64,000 nucleotides of DNA from Sphingomonas faeni. GTDB taxonomy: Bacteria > Pseudomonadota > Alphaproteobacteria > Sphingomonadales > Sphingomonadaceae. The stretch lies in NCBI RefSeq assembly GCF_030817315.1, contig NZ_JAUSZF010000004.1, positions 124,001 through 188,000 on the forward strand. Reading direction: 5' to 3'. The position numbers and the translations under genes are program-made. The notes beneath the pieces were generated by a model. It saw only the letters and a list, made by a program, of their open reading frames with translations. It was not told the DNA's origin and did not search any database. Below are positions 1 through 8,366 of this stretch, one piece after another. Each line of letters opens with the position of its first letter. The first letter of the stretch is position 1.

Positions 1-197
1 CTCCAGATATCCCGGCGAAAATACACCAGCACCGCGGCTTCGGTGCCGATCTGGCTGATGGCCGTGAACGCCGCACCAGGGTCCGCGCCGTCGTTCATGA
101 ACAGACTCGCGATCCGTAGATGCGCGCTGGACGATACGGGCAGGAACTCCGTCAGCCCCTGAATCAGCCCGAGCAGGGCCGCTTCGAACCAGGTCAT
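1..197 (-). CDS. uppP: Undecaprenyl-diphosphatase UppP (BacA), N-terminal fragment
   Basis: UppP dephosphorylates undecaprenyl pyrophosphate at the inner membrane, recycling the lipid carrier for peptidoglycan and other envelope polymers. The visible 65 residues start [18 protein letters not shown] and continue into the family signature [10 protein letters not shown], followed by a Gly/Ala-rich membrane stretch. The gene runs off the left edge of the window, so about three quarters are missing. Its ATG overlaps the TGA of the upstream transporter gene (ATGA), which suggests translational coupling. No frame problem is visible in this part. Confidence 0.9.
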   Translation of the reverse strand, partial: MTWFEAALLGLIQGLTEFLPVSSSAHLRIASLFMNDGADPGAAFTAISQIGTEAAVLVYFRRDIW

Positions 198-1157
198 GCC
201 TCATTAGCCGCGACGTTGGCGGCGGTGATCGCCGCGTCGCGCCGGTGCGCTTCGAAGCTCTGCGCTTCGATGAAGACACGCGTCACTTCGGGATGGGTCT
301 GCTTGATCGCGCGTTCGAGCGCGCTGACGGTCGCCTCGACGCCTGAGGCGCGCAGGCCATCGCTGAAGTCCAGACTGACTGCCACGAGCACGTCGTTCGG
401 CCCGAAGTGCATGGTCAGCAGTTCGTTGACGCGCAGGACGCCCTCGCCGGAGGACGCGATCGCGCGTATGCTGTTACGTACGGTCGGGCGAACTCCCTTC
501 CCCAGTCAGAAGGCTCTGACATTCGTAGGCGAGGAACGCGGCAGTGACTGCGAGGATCAGCCCGATGACGATCGATGCGGCACCATCGAGCCAAGGCATT
601 CCGAGCGCCTGCGACAGGAAGATCCCTAGCATTGCCGTCAAGAGTCCCAGCAGAGCAGCGGAGTCCTCGAACAACACGGTAAAGATCGTCGGATCCTTGC
701 TTGCGCGAATGGCCTCGATCCAGCTGCCCGAACCCTTCTCCTTCCGAAACGCACGCAGCGCGACCCACCAGACGCCGCCTTCGAAGACCAGTCCGAGCGT
801 AAGCACGAGGTAGTTGATCCATGCGTTCTCGACGGCGTGCGGGGTCTGGATCTTGTCTATGCCCTGGTAGATCGAGATGCCGGCACCCAGTCCGAAAATC
901 AGGATTGCAACAACGAAGGCCCAAAAATAGAGACGTAGACCATGACCGAAGGGATGGTCCGGCGTCGCTGGCTTTGCCGCCTGCTTGATCCCGTAGAGCA
1001 ACAGGATCTGGTTGCCCGTGTCGACTAGCGAATGAACGCCTTCCGACAGCATGGCCGACGACCCCGTGAACCAGGCGGCAACGAACTTGGTGATCGCAAT
1101 TGCAGCATTACCGGCAAGCGCGGCGAAGATCACAGTCTTCGAACTGTTGGCAGCCAT
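194..1157 (-). pseudogene. Cation diffusion facilitator (CDF) family transporter, frameshifted
   Basis: CDF proteins export divalent metals (Zn, Co, Fe, Mn) by proton antiport at the inner membrane. The first 220 codons (1157 down to about 480) carry the transmembrane domain, with SEGVHSLVDTGNQ in TM2 and the HPFGHG loop. The frame then ends at TAA (474). Another frame, from about 478 to 194, supplies the cytoplasmic domain, with VRNSIRAIASSGEGVLRVNE and HPEVTRVFIEAQS. The two frames fit end to end, so a single-base shift near 480 splits an otherwise complete gene of about 320 codons. It could be a sequencing error or a fresh null mutation. It is coupled to uppP by a 4-base overlap. Confidence 0.82.
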
Positions 1158-1205
1158 GACGTTCAGGAATCCTAGTGATGTAGGCCAAGATTTCTCGGCG
1201 AAAGT

Positions 1206-1881
1206 TTAGAGTGATTGTCGAATTATTCGTGCCGAGCGACGTCGCTCTCGGCTCTTGACGCCTCCACCAACGGCTTTAGCACCTATGACACCTCCGGCTA
1301 TGGTGACGGCTGCAATACAAAGGCCGAACAGAACGACATGGATCTCTGTCAGTGCCTCTCGCCCCACCAAGCGACCGTGCCGCGATATCCGGGCGCGAAC
1401 AGCGCCGGCACCCAGATAACCGCGGACACAATGTTGGCGATCTGGAACGAGCGCTGCCGCATGCCCATCAGGCCCGCGACAAGCGGTACGGTAGCGCGCA
1501 CTGGTCCGAGGAAGCGGCCAAAAAGGACGGAAACGGCGCCGTAGCGGCGTAAGAAGAGACGCGCTCGGGCAGCGGCGTGGCGATATCGATTGAGCGGCCA
1601 GCGTCGAAATGCGGAAGGACCGATCCATCGGCCGAGTTCGAACGAGAGCCAGTCACCCAGCACCGCGCCGATGATCGCGCAGGACACATGGGGATGGGAT
1701 CGAGCATCCCTGTGGCGATCATTCCGCCGACCGCCATCATCAACGCGGTGGCGGGGATCAACACGCCGATCAGCACGAGGGACTCGCAGAATGCGAGAAC
1801 GCCAATGACGGGTCCGGCCCACCAGGAATGACGGACGATGAAGATCGTCGCTTCGGTGATCACGCCGTCCAAGACATTCAC
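1206..1881 (-). pseudogene. DedA family membrane protein, multiply frameshifted
   Basis: DedA (SNARE-associated/VTT) proteins are inner-membrane proteins linked to polyprenyl phosphate recycling and envelope integrity. The N-terminus at 1881 (MNVLDGVITEATIF) reads through GPVIGVLAFCESLVLIGVLI, typical of DedA. The frame breaks near 1690 and resumes with AIIGAVLGDWLSFELGRWIG and the conserved FGRFLGPVRATVPLVAG. A second break near 1370 moves to the last TM segment (EIHVVLFGLCIAAVT), ending at 1206. At least two indels are therefore needed to restore the roughly 220-residue protein. DedA next to UppP suggests that this block once served undecaprenyl-phosphate recycling. Confidence 0.75.
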
Positions 1882-2103
1882 TCCAAGCGAGATACACTGC
1901 GAACGACGGCATCAGGTTCCCGGCAAGGACCAAGCTGGTGGCCCAGTGCTGCCAAGCTGATCGCGCCAGCGACTAGCCAGCAAGCCCCGGACCTACAATA
2001 AGAGTCCCAAAGGTTGGGCATTATCAATCTTTCCTTGGCAGCAACGCATGCCGATCACGGTAAGGATGGTCTGGATAACGTAGAGCGTTGAAGGTGCCCG
2101 GCT

Positions 2104-2775
2104 GTGCGAGTGTTGCTGATCGAAGACGACGCAGACGCTGCCGAGAGCATCTGTCGAGCCTTGACCGCCGAGGGACACGACGTGTCGCCCGAAGGAAGCG
2201 GACAAGGCGGTGTCGCAAGCCTCCTTCGCGCCGCACCTGACTTGATGATCGTGGATCGTATGCTGCCCGACATGGATGGCATCGCGGTCGTGCAAACCGC
2301 CCGATCCAGTGGTTATATCGGGCCCGTCTTGTTGCTTACAGCACTTGGTTCGATCGAGGATCGCGTCACCGGGCTTCGCGCCGGCGCTGACGATTATCTG
2401 GTTAAGCCGTTCGCCGTCGCCGAACTGGTCGCGCGGATCGAAGCGCTTCTTCGACGCGGCACCAAGCAGCAGGAGGTGGCAAGCTTCGGGAGTATTCGGA
2501 TCGATCGTCTGCGGCGCGAAGTATGGCGAGAAGACCGGCGTGTCGTGCTGCAGCCCCGCGAGTTCGAGCTGCTAGAGCGGCTCGTGAGCCAGAATGGCAA
2601 GACGGTATCAAGGACAATGCTGCTCGAAAAGGTATGGCATCTGCATTTCGATCCGCAGACAAACATCGTCGAGACCCATATGAGCCGACTGCGCCAGAAA
2701 CTGAACGCAGGTTTTGATATCGACGCGATCCGCACCGTGCGAGGGATCGGCTACAGCCTGCGCGCAGATGGTTGA
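2104..2775 (+). CDS. OmpR/PhoB-type response regulator (QseB/PmrA-like)
   Basis: This 223-residue protein has an N-terminal receiver domain: acidic pair E7-D8-D9, phosphoacceptor D51 in LMIVDRMLPDMDG, and a conserved YLVKPF lysine near residue 101. A C-terminal winged helix (about 125-223) contains QPREFELLERLVSQ and ETHMSRLRQKL. It would bind promoter DNA after phosphorylation by the kinase encoded next. The start is GTG at 2104, nine bases after GAAGG; no better upstream start exists. The last codons overlap the kinase gene by 8 bases, so the two are translationally coupled. The signal and regulon cannot be read from sequence. The nearby uppP and dedA genes make an envelope-stress role conceivable, but that is inference. 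Confidence 0.92.
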   Translation: MRVLLIEDDADAAESICRALTAEGHDVSPEGSGQGGVASLLRAAPDLMIVDRMLPDMDGIAVVQTARSSGYIGPVLLLTALGSIEDRVTGLRAGADDYLVKPFAVAELVARIEALLRRGTKQQEVASFGSIRIDRLRREVWREDRRVVLQPREFELLERLVSQNGKTVSRTMLLEKVWHLHFDPQTNIVETHMSRLRQKLNAGFDIDAIRTVRGIGYSLRADG

Positions 2776-4114
2776 GACTGCGCGAACCGCACGCCAGATC
2801 ACGCTTTTCTTCATCGGCTGCTTCACTCTGGCGACGCTTGCTCTGGGGATCGGAGCCGATCTGATCGGCAAACGCATCGTCATCGAACAACTGGACGAAG
2901 AAATCGCGGCTGAAGTGCAAAGTCTTCTCACGGTCGCCGGAAAGGGCGGCGCTCCTGCGATGAAGTGGGCGCTTCGACGCAGGGACGACCGCGGCGTCAA
3001 CAACTTCGGCTATCTGCTTGTCGGGAGCGATGGACGCCGACTTGGCGGCGAGCTTGCGACGATGCCGCCCGGCCTTGGCTGGGCCAACATCCAGTTTCGC
3101 GATCCCGATGGAGAGCAGCACGCAGCCAGAGCGCAGACTGCGATGCTTCGCGACGGTGCACGTCTGACCGTCGCTACGGAGCTTGCCCCTGCAGAAGAGA
3201 TGCGCAACACGCTTTTGTCCCTGTTCTTGGCCGGCTTTTGCATCATGCTAGCTATCGGCTTGGCAGGCGGAGCGTTGTTCGGACGTACGATCCGCGCTCG
3301 GCTGGGATCGGTCACGCGCGCAGCAAGGTCCGTTACCGAAGGGGATCTTGATCAACGGATCGCGGTCAGTGACCGGCAGGACGAATTCGACCAACTCGCG
3401 ACGACGCTCAACAGCATGCTGGATCGTAACGCAGCCCTTATTGAAAACCTGAGACACGTCTCAAGCGACATCGCCCACGACCTACGAACGCCAATCATGC
3501 GGCTGCGTCTTCGCTTCGAGCAGGCGCTTGCAAAAGCGGAGGAGGACAGTGAAGAGGCGAGGCAGATAGATCGGTCGATCGCCGACATCGATGCCATTCT
3601 GTCCTTATTTGCAGCACTTCTGCGTATTGCGGAGATCGAGTCCGGGGCATTGCACGCCTATTTCCACCGTGTCGATTTGAGCGCAACGGTATCATTGCTT
3701 GCCGATAGTTACATTCTCGTAGCGCAGGACAGCGGCCGCAGCCTTTCATGTCAGATCGACGGCGACACTACACTGATCGGTGACACCGAACTGCTGGCGC
3801 AGATAGTCGTCAATCTGCTTGAGAACGCGCTGCGGCATACCCCGGAAGGCAGCGTCATCAACCTCGGTCTGACGCGAACGGAGGCCCAAACGATCCTGAC
3901 GATCGCAGACGATGGGCCAGGCATCGCGGAGTATGATCGAGAACGTGCCGTACAGCGATTTTCGAAGCTAGCGCGCGGAACAGACAAGGGTCACGGCTTA
4001 GGATTAAACTTGGTCGCTGCGATAACGGCGGCCCATGGCGGAACGATGGAATTGCTGGACAACCGACCGGGGCTGATGGTTATGATCAAGTTTCCCGTTG
4101 GCCAGAAACCTTGA
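2768..4114 (+). CDS. Sensor histidine kinase, HAMP-HisKA-HATPase
   Basis: Partner kinase of the preceding response regulator. The chosen ATG (2768) gives 448 residues starting MVETARTARQITLFFIG; it overlaps the regulator stop and leads straight into the first TM helix. A short periplasmic sensor loop is followed by a second TM helix (LFLAGFCIMLAIGLAGGALFG) and HAMP. The H-box is DIAHDLRTP with H237. The N-box is LLENALRHTPEG, G1 is DDGPGIA and G2 is GHGLGLNLV. All catalytic boxes are intact, so it should be an active QseC/PmrB-type kinase. A longer reading from 2714 would run through the regulator gene and is rejected. Confidence 0.92.
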   Translation: MVETARTARQITLFFIGCFTLATLALGIGADLIGKRIVIEQLDEEIAAEVQSLLTVAGKGGAPAMKWALRRRDDRGVNNFGYLLVGSDGRRLGGELATMPPGLGWANIQFRDPDGEQHAARAQTAMLRDGARLTVATELAPAEEMRNTLLSLFLAGFCIMLAIGLAGGALFGRTIRARLGSVTRAARSVTEGDLDQRIAVSDRQDEFDQLATTLNSMLDRNAALIENLRHVSSDIAHDLRTPIMRLRLRFEQALAKAEEDSEEARQIDRSIADIDAILSLFAALLRIAEIESGALHAYFHRVDLSATVSLLADSYILVAQDSGRSLSCQIDGDTTLIGDTELLAQIVVNLLENALRHTPEGSVINLGLTRTEAQTILTIADDGPGIAEYDRERAVQRFSKLARGTDKGHGLGLNLVAAITAAHGGTMELLDNRPGLMVMIKFPVGQKP

Positions 4115-4153
4115 GGACTCATCACTCAACTCCCCGTTAAAAGGCAGACAGTC

Positions 4154-4300
4154 CTAGTTGTCGTTCGCTGCCGACGCCGATAAATCGGGGCGGAGAATGC
4201 CAAGTTCGTCGAGTTGCTCGACAAGTTGTATAAGTTGAGCTTCAATCTTCTTGGCGCCTGCTGATATATCGATGGTCCAAAGACCGTTATTCATTAACAT
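4154..4300 (-). CDS. Small hypothetical protein
   Basis: A 48-codon frame begins at ATG 4300 (alternative ATG 4294) and ends with SASAANDN before TAG. It has an amphipathic helix with heptad-like Leu/Ile spacing (KKIEAQLIQLVEQLDELG). Short proteins of this kind ending in a polar tail are common in sphingomonads, but I do not recognise the family. No strong ribosome binding site is visible. The only support is the plausible residue composition in an otherwise empty gap between the kinase and csbD-like genes. Confidence 0.4.
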   Translation of the reverse strand: MLMNNGLWTIDISAGAKKIEAQLIQLVEQLDELGILRPDLSASAANDN

Positions 4301-4380
4301 ATATACACCCAGAATGGCTGCATCGAGATACCTGGTCTACGGCCGTCGATTGCTCGACGACCGTAGTTTATTGATCGGCG

Positions 4381-4563
4381 TCAAATTTTGTCGTTGAGCG
4401 CGCCTTTTACGCTACCCTTGACGTCCTGGCCTGTGCCTTTGAGCTGCTGCGCCTCGCCTTCGGCTTCGAGTTCAGCATTGTTCGTTGCCTCGCCGAACAG
4501 CTCCTTTGCCTTGCCTGCGATCTTATTGCCTGCTGCCGAGGCCTTGTCGGTGAATTCGCCCAT
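4381..4563 (-). CDS. CsbD family stress protein
   Basis: This 60-residue hydrophilic protein shows the CsbD repeat pattern: KASAAGNKIAGKAKELFGEA followed by a second GxxQxxKGxxQxxKGxxK-like part (LKGTGQDVKGSVKGALND). CsbD proteins are small, abundant, stress-induced proteins of unknown biochemical function, often controlled by general stress sigma factors. The length is typical. It stands alone; the region upstream (above 4563) has no other gene. Confidence 0.88.
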   Translation of the reverse strand: MGEFTDKASAAGNKIAGKAKELFGEATNNAELEAEGEAQQLKGTGQDVKGSVKGALNDKI

Positions 4564-4885
4564 TTCATGGTCCTATTTGCTAAACCTCAACAGGAGGCCG
4601 CTTCAGGAGGGTAACGCACGGCACCTCAAAGCTAGCCGCCGCCTGTTCGTATTTTCCATGACATTGGGAAATCTCAATGTTTGGGCGAAGGTCACTCGCG
4701 CAAAACCAGGAAGCGCGGCTTCGATGGCATGCCATTGGCCCAGCAAAATGACTTTGCCCCTGCCTGACATCTCCATTGGCTGATAGGAATTGATCAGCAG
4801 AAGATATTTGCATGAAGGACGGAGCCGGCCCTTGTTTCACGATCAGTTGAGGCGCAAATGTGCATCAACTGAAACGGAGTAGGCT
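4564..4885. other. Intergenic region upstream of csbD-like and toxin-antitoxin genes
   Basis: No convincing gene is visible. It should contain the promoter of the leftward csbD-like gene and, at its right end, the promoter and operator of the rightward antitoxin-toxin pair. Open frames here lack a ribosome site and protein-like composition. Confidence 0.5.
4845..4872. promoter_or_regulatory. Inverted repeat, candidate toxin-antitoxin operator
   Basis: Perfect 8-base arms TCAGTTGA (4845-4852) and TCAACTGA (4865-4872) are separated by 12 bases. They end 13 bases before the antitoxin ATG and just before its GGAG ribosome site. Xre-type antitoxins usually repress their own operon, so this is the obvious operator candidate. 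Confidence 0.55.
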
Positions 4886-5320
4886 ATGGCTACGCAACCC
4901 GCATCGATCGAGACGCTTTTGGGCGTCAACGCCGGCCGTCAGGCTTCGCGGCTCGCGCTCGCCTACTCGATCGAGAGCGGCCTGCCCGTGTCTGCGCTCG
5001 ATCGGCTCGCTGATGTCGTCGCGCCCGACGACGCGCGATTCAAATTTCGGCTAATTTCGAAGGCCACGCTGGAGCGTCGCCGTAAATCGCCCTCCAAGCG
5101 TCTCACCAGTGAGGAAGGCGATCGGCTTGCCCGTCTCGCCAAGGTGTTCAGCTTCGCACTTGATATCTACAAGGCACCAGAAAAGGCGCGCGAGTTCCTG
5201 AGCCGCCCCCATGCCATGTTGGACGGCAAGCCACCTCTGGATGTTGCCCTCGCCACTGGTCCCGGCGCTGACCTCGTGATCAATCTACTAGGGCGGGCGG
5301 CCTACGGTGGTGGTGCGTGA
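4886..5320 (+). CDS. Antitoxin of RES/Xre type (MbcA/ParS-like)
   Basis: This 144-residue protein fits the DUF2384-type antitoxin architecture: an N-terminal Xre-like helical DNA-binding region (residues about 10-75, ISKATLERRRKSPSKRLTSEEG) and a C-terminal toxin-binding domain (about 80-144). The latter contains KAREFLSRPHAMLDGKPPLDVALATGPGAD-type residues and ends in LLGRAAYGGGA. It neutralises the RES toxin encoded directly downstream and likely represses the operon through the inverted repeat at 4845-4872. The ATG follows a GGAG site. Its TGA overlaps the toxin GTG by 4 bases, the usual coupled antitoxin-first order. Confidence 0.9.
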   Translation: MATQPASIETLLGVNAGRQASRLALAYSIESGLPVSALDRLADVVAPDDARFKFRLISKATLERRRKSPSKRLTSEEGDRLARLAKVFSFALDIYKAPEKAREFLSRPHAMLDGKPPLDVALATGPGADLVINLLGRAAYGGGA

Positions 5321-5796
5321 AAAGCGCTAGGACTGATCGTGTTCTCACGGCCTTCCGAATAGGTGATCCAGACGGCGCGCACCCGATTTACGACAGCGAG
5401 GGCGCCCGCTTGTATCCTGGGCGGTGGAACACTTCTGCCAGCCCCGTGATCTACACATCTGAGCATTATTCGACAGCAATGCTGGAAAAGCTGGTTCACT
5501 CGAACAGCGTGCTGCCGCCTAATCAACACTATATCCGCATCACCATACCCAATGGTACCAGCTACGAAGTCTTTCAGCCCGCGTCATATCCCGGATGGGA
5601 TGGTAAGGATGAGGGGATCTGCAAGGTTTACGGCGACAAATGGTACGAGGAGCAGCGCACGGCCTTGCTGTTGGTACCCTCGATCCCGGCTCGGCTAGAA
5701 AGAAACATCATCATTCATCCCGCCCATGCCGATGCAAAAGGGATAACGTATGATCTGGCTGAGCCAATATGGTGGGACGAACGGCTTTACGGCTAG
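5317..5796 (+). CDS. RES-domain toxin
   Basis: A 159-residue RES-domain protein; members such as MbcT and ParT consume or transfer ADP-ribose from NAD+, arresting growth. Diagnostic parts are YPGRWNTSASPVIYTSEHYS (Arg and Tyr of the active site), AMLEKLVH with a conserved Glu, and the C-terminal EPIWWDERLYG. Length and order are normal for the family. The start is GTG 5317, inside the antitoxin stop region, which keeps toxin synthesis coupled to the antitoxin. No frame damage is visible, so the module looks active. Confidence 0.9.
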   Translation: MKSARTDRVLTAFRIGDPDGAHPIYDSEGARLYPGRWNTSASPVIYTSEHYSTAMLEKLVHSNSVLPPNQHYIRITIPNGTSYEVFQPASYPGWDGKDEGICKVYGDKWYEEQRTALLLVPSIPARLERNIIIHPAHADAKGITYDLAEPIWWDERLYG

Positions 5797-6016
5797 CTGT
5801 TAGTTTAGTACCCGCTAGTGAGGCATTCCTAGGCAACTTGTCGTCAACGCTCTACGACCGTTGTCAGCGCGATCTTGCCCATCATGCCGGCTTGACCCAG
5901 AGCACGAGCCGCTGCGCGGCAGTGGTGGTGGCGGTGAGGTAGCACGCTTGTGCTGAGGTTTGGTCCTGCGGCAGCGGCGGCAGACGACGGAGTTCCTTCA
6001 ACGAGAGGAACGCCCC

Positions 6017-6463
6017 ATGGCGACTCTACCGGCCGAAACACCCGTTACCCCGCTGCGTCAGCGCATGCTCGACGACATGGCGATGCGCTCAATGCGGTCG
6101 CGTACCCAGCACGACTATGTTCGCCACGTTCGCGCCTCACGGCTTTCCTGCTACGCTCTCCGGAGACCGCGACCGTCGAGGACGTACGACGTTTCCAGCT
6201 TCACCAGCGCGGGCACGGTGTTGGGGCATCCGTCATCGGCGCCACAGTATCGGCGCTGCGGTTCCTGTTTGACGTGACGCTCGACCGGCCCGACCTGTCG
6301 CGCAAACTGGTCCTAGCGGCTCGTCCCCGCAAGCTGCCCGACGTGCTCAGCGTCGAGGAAATGGCGCGGCTGCTCGAGGCGGCGCCGGGCATCAAGTACC
6401 GAGCGGCGCTGGGGGTCGCGTACGGCGCGGGCCTCCGCGTGTCGGAGGTCGCGCACAAGCCAC
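6017..6463 (+). pseudogene. Tyrosine recombinase of IS91-type element, truncated
   Basis: The frame from ATG 6017 (MATLPAETPVTPLRQRMLDDM) shifts by one base near 6145. It continues as FLLRSPETATVEDVRRFQ, a typical SAM-like domain, and then LPDVLSVEEMARLLEAAPG and AALGVAYGAGLRVSEV, the first catalytic Arg box of tyrosine recombinases. It stops matching after about 6463, before the remaining catalytic residues. Such integrases sit directly upstream of IS91-family transposases, and the next segment is exactly that, joined by an internal deletion. It is non-functional. Confidence 0.7.
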
Positions 6464-6469
6464 CCCCGG

Positions 6470-6634
6470 TTGAGCCATCGTGCGCGCCTCACTCGGGTCG
6501 CCGACATCTTCCGTGCTGCCGGTCCTGCGTACCGGATCGCCCATGCCGGGCATCTGAGCCTCGACCAGCTCAAGGTCATGTCGGCTGTCGAACATTGCTG
6601 CACCGCTGCGCTTGGCGGCCACACCGAGGACTGA
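6470..6634 (+). pseudogene. IS91 family transposase, N-terminal remnant
   Basis: About 54 codons read RVADIFRAAGPAYRIAHAGH and LSLDQLKVMSAVEHC, followed by TAALGGHTED and TGA. This is the N-terminal zinc-binding start of IS91/IS801-type rolling-circle transposases, which usually continue with a cysteine cluster; the rest is absent. It is in a different frame from the truncated recombinase just upstream, so the two are joined by a deletion inside one former IS91-like element. Confidence 0.65.
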
Positions 6635-7014
6635 ACCGACTGCGCCCGACGATTTGGCTGACGATCGTGTCAGCCCCACAGGAACTCCAGCATCGGCGCA
6701 TATTGCCGGCCGTAGACCTCGAACGCGGCACGTTTCAGCAGATTAGGATGCTGCGTGACACCGCTCAGGTCGACGCGCCAAACCGAGATCCAGTTTCAAC
6801 CTGCGCAGGAACACATCGGTCACCTCAACCGGTACAAGTCCTTGAATATGCCCAAAAGCCATTCTCGCTATAGATGCCTTCTGCCTCCATGCGACGAGGG
6901 CTATCGATCGGCACGGCTCGGTGCAAGCCCAGGCTCCAACTTCACATGCCGGCACACCGGAATGAACTTTATCGCCATGATGCAAGTTAACCCCCCATAG
7001 ATCGGGAGTGAATC
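6635..7014. other. Intergenic region with a short reverse-strand gene tail
   Basis: No complete gene is visible. On the minus strand, about 29 codons ending at TGA 6670-6672 (HPNLLKRAAFEVYGRQYAP, then MLEFLWG) look like the C-terminus of a protein I do not recognise; the upstream part does not continue. The right end should carry the promoter of the next gene, whose ATG has GGGAG as ribosome site. Confidence 0.35.
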
Positions 7015-7425
7015 ATGAAGAAGCATCTTATCGCCGCGCTGATGTCCGTCGCCGTCGTGACCCCCACGATGATGCCCACGGCAGCAACCGCACAGCGTCA
7101 CGACGACCGCCGTTTCAACAACGACCGTCGCGGCAACGATCGCAACTGGCGTGGCAATGACCGCAACTGGGATCCGTCGCGCAGCTATCAGAACGGCAAC
7201 TATCGTGAGCGTCGCCTTGGTCGAAACGACCGAATTTATCGTGGCAAGGATGGCCGTGCTTATTGCAAGCGCAACGACGGCACGACCGGTCTGGTGATCG
7301 GTGCACTCGGCGGCGGCGCGCTGGCGAACCTGATCGGTGGCGGCACGCTCGGCACGCTGGTGGGTGCTGGTGGCGGCGCATTGCTCGGCCGGTCCGTCGA
7401 CCGCGGCAACGTGAAGTGCCGCTAA
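7015..7425 (+). CDS. Secreted glycine-zipper (2TM) protein
   Basis: This 136-residue protein has an N-terminal Sec signal (MKKHLIAALMSVAVVTP, with cleavage after ATA). A very Arg/Asn/Asp-rich low-complexity region follows (about 28-65), then DRIYRGKDGRAYCKRNDG. A C-terminal glycine zipper (GALGGGALANLIGGGTLGTL, then VGAGGGALLGRS) resembles the 17-kDa surface antigen and related outer-membrane-associated proteins. It probably sits in the periplasm or outer membrane and its function is unknown. It has its own ribosome site and is followed by a terminator, so it is monocistronic. Confidence 0.85.
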   Translation: MKKHLIAALMSVAVVTPTMMPTAATAQRHDDRRFNNDRRGNDRNWRGNDRNWDPSRSYQNGNYRERRLGRNDRIYRGKDGRAYCKRNDGTTGLVIGALGGGALANLIGGGTLGTLVGAGGGALLGRSVDRGNVKCR

Positions 7426-7460
7426 GCTTCAGCCGAAGCTTAAATGAATAACGAAACGGC

Positions 7461-7485
7461 GGCCGAGCGATCGGTCGCTGTTTTT
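7461..7485 (+). terminator. Rho-independent terminator after glycine-zipper gene
   Basis: The stem AGCGA (7466-7470) / TCGCT (7475-7479), extended by flanking GC pairs, is followed by five T. A second palindrome, AAGCTT..AAGCTT, lies just before it, right after the stop codon. Confidence 0.65.
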
Positions 7486-7552
7486 GTATTCAGAGCATGC
7501 CGTAAAGCAGCGCGCCGCACCCGAGCATCACGCGATCAACGTGGAAGATTAA

Positions 7553-8206
7553 TCAGGCGCACTGTTGCGCAGAACTGCCGATCAGGCGCGTGTTTGATTG
7601 CTTCCATCCTTCGTAAATGGACAGGGCCCTCAAGTGTCCGCCAGGTACGCTCAAGACATTCTGCGGACAGGGTCGACCTGGCGGGTTCATGCTGCGCACG
7701 ATCGCCGAGCGCGCACGGGCCACCCGGCTTTTTAGAGTATTTTGCGGCACGCTCAGTTGCTGCGCTGCCTCTTCATAGGTCAGCCCCTGCACGACCACTG
7801 CCTCAAAAGCCTGCTGCTGCGGCTCGGGAAGGCCGCCAAGCAGTGCGTTAAGGTCGCTCATGAAGATCGCGGTCTCTTGATCGGGTGGGATGAGCAGGGT
7901 GCGCTCGATCGCCTCCGGTTCCCAGTGAACCTGACGCGCGGCGCGCCGGCGCTCTGACAAGAAGCTATTACGGGCGATACGCATCAGCCACGCAGTGAGA
8001 TTGCTGCCCGGCGTGAAGCTCGACCGTGCCGACCAGGCGCGCATTAGGGTGTCCTGCACCAGATCGTCGCCATCGGGGGTGTTGCTGGCAAGCCGGCGCG
8101 CATAGCGCTTCAGGATCGGTAACACCGGCCGGACCGTCGCCTGGAACTCGGCAGCCGAAAGGACGCCGTTTGTCATAGGTGTCGGAGCAGAGAGAGTGGA
8201 TGTCAT
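7553..8206 (-). CDS. ECF RNA polymerase sigma factor, EcfG-like
   Basis: Sigma-70 family ECF factor with region 2 (DDLVQDTLMRAWSARSSF, then NLTAWLMRIARNSF) and region 4 (AFEAVVVQGLTYEEAAQQ, then LKSRVARARSAIV). The pattern is closest to the EcfG/ECF15 group that runs the general stress response of Alphaproteobacteria, normally held by NepR and released by PhyR. Neither partner is in this window, so it may be a secondary EcfG paralogue. I start it at ATG 8206 (MTSTLSAP); a TTG at 8251 would add 15 residues. The C-terminus is about 40 residues longer than usual. No anti-sigma gene is adjacent. Confidence 0.85.
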   Translation of the reverse strand: MTSTLSAPTPMTNGVLSAAEFQATVRPVLPILKRYARRLASNTPDGDDLVQDTLMRAWSARSSFTPGSNLTAWLMRIARNSFLSERRRAARQVHWEPEAIERTLLIPPDQETAIFMSDLNALLGGLPEPQQQAFEAVVVQGLTYEEAAQQLSVPQNTLKSRVARARSAIVRSMNPPGRPCPQNVLSVPGGHLRALSIYEGWKQSNTRLIGSSAQQCA

Positions 8207-8256
8207 AGCGAATGCCCGTGGTGAAAGCGTTTCAAGCCGCCCGTGAAACAACGCAA

Positions 8257-8310
8257 TAAGCGGACATTGTGTCCGGGAGGTGTCTTGAAGTGGACACGAT
8301 GCCCGCTTAG
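8257..8310. promoter_or_regulatory. Paired operator-like palindromes upstream of EmrAB operon
   Basis: CGGACA (8261-8266), 3 bases, TGTCCG (8270-8275) form a perfect palindrome within TAAGCGGACATTGTGTCC. A second, degenerate copy lies inverted about 20 bases further on (reverse strand TAAGCGGGCATCGTGTCC). The same half-sites occur upstream of the RND operon at 13822-13837, so a shared TetR-type repressor is likely. Confidence 0.5.
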
Positions 8311-8366
8311 GTGCCGCGGAGCGCGAGCCGCTGACATCATCAAACGAGAAAACGAGTATTCAGCCG

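Noticed and set aside
4388..4783. Open frame opposite the csbD-like gene, and 4580-4840 on the minus strand
   Set aside because: Both have arbitrary composition. The first is antisense to a clear CsbD gene; neither has a ribosome site.
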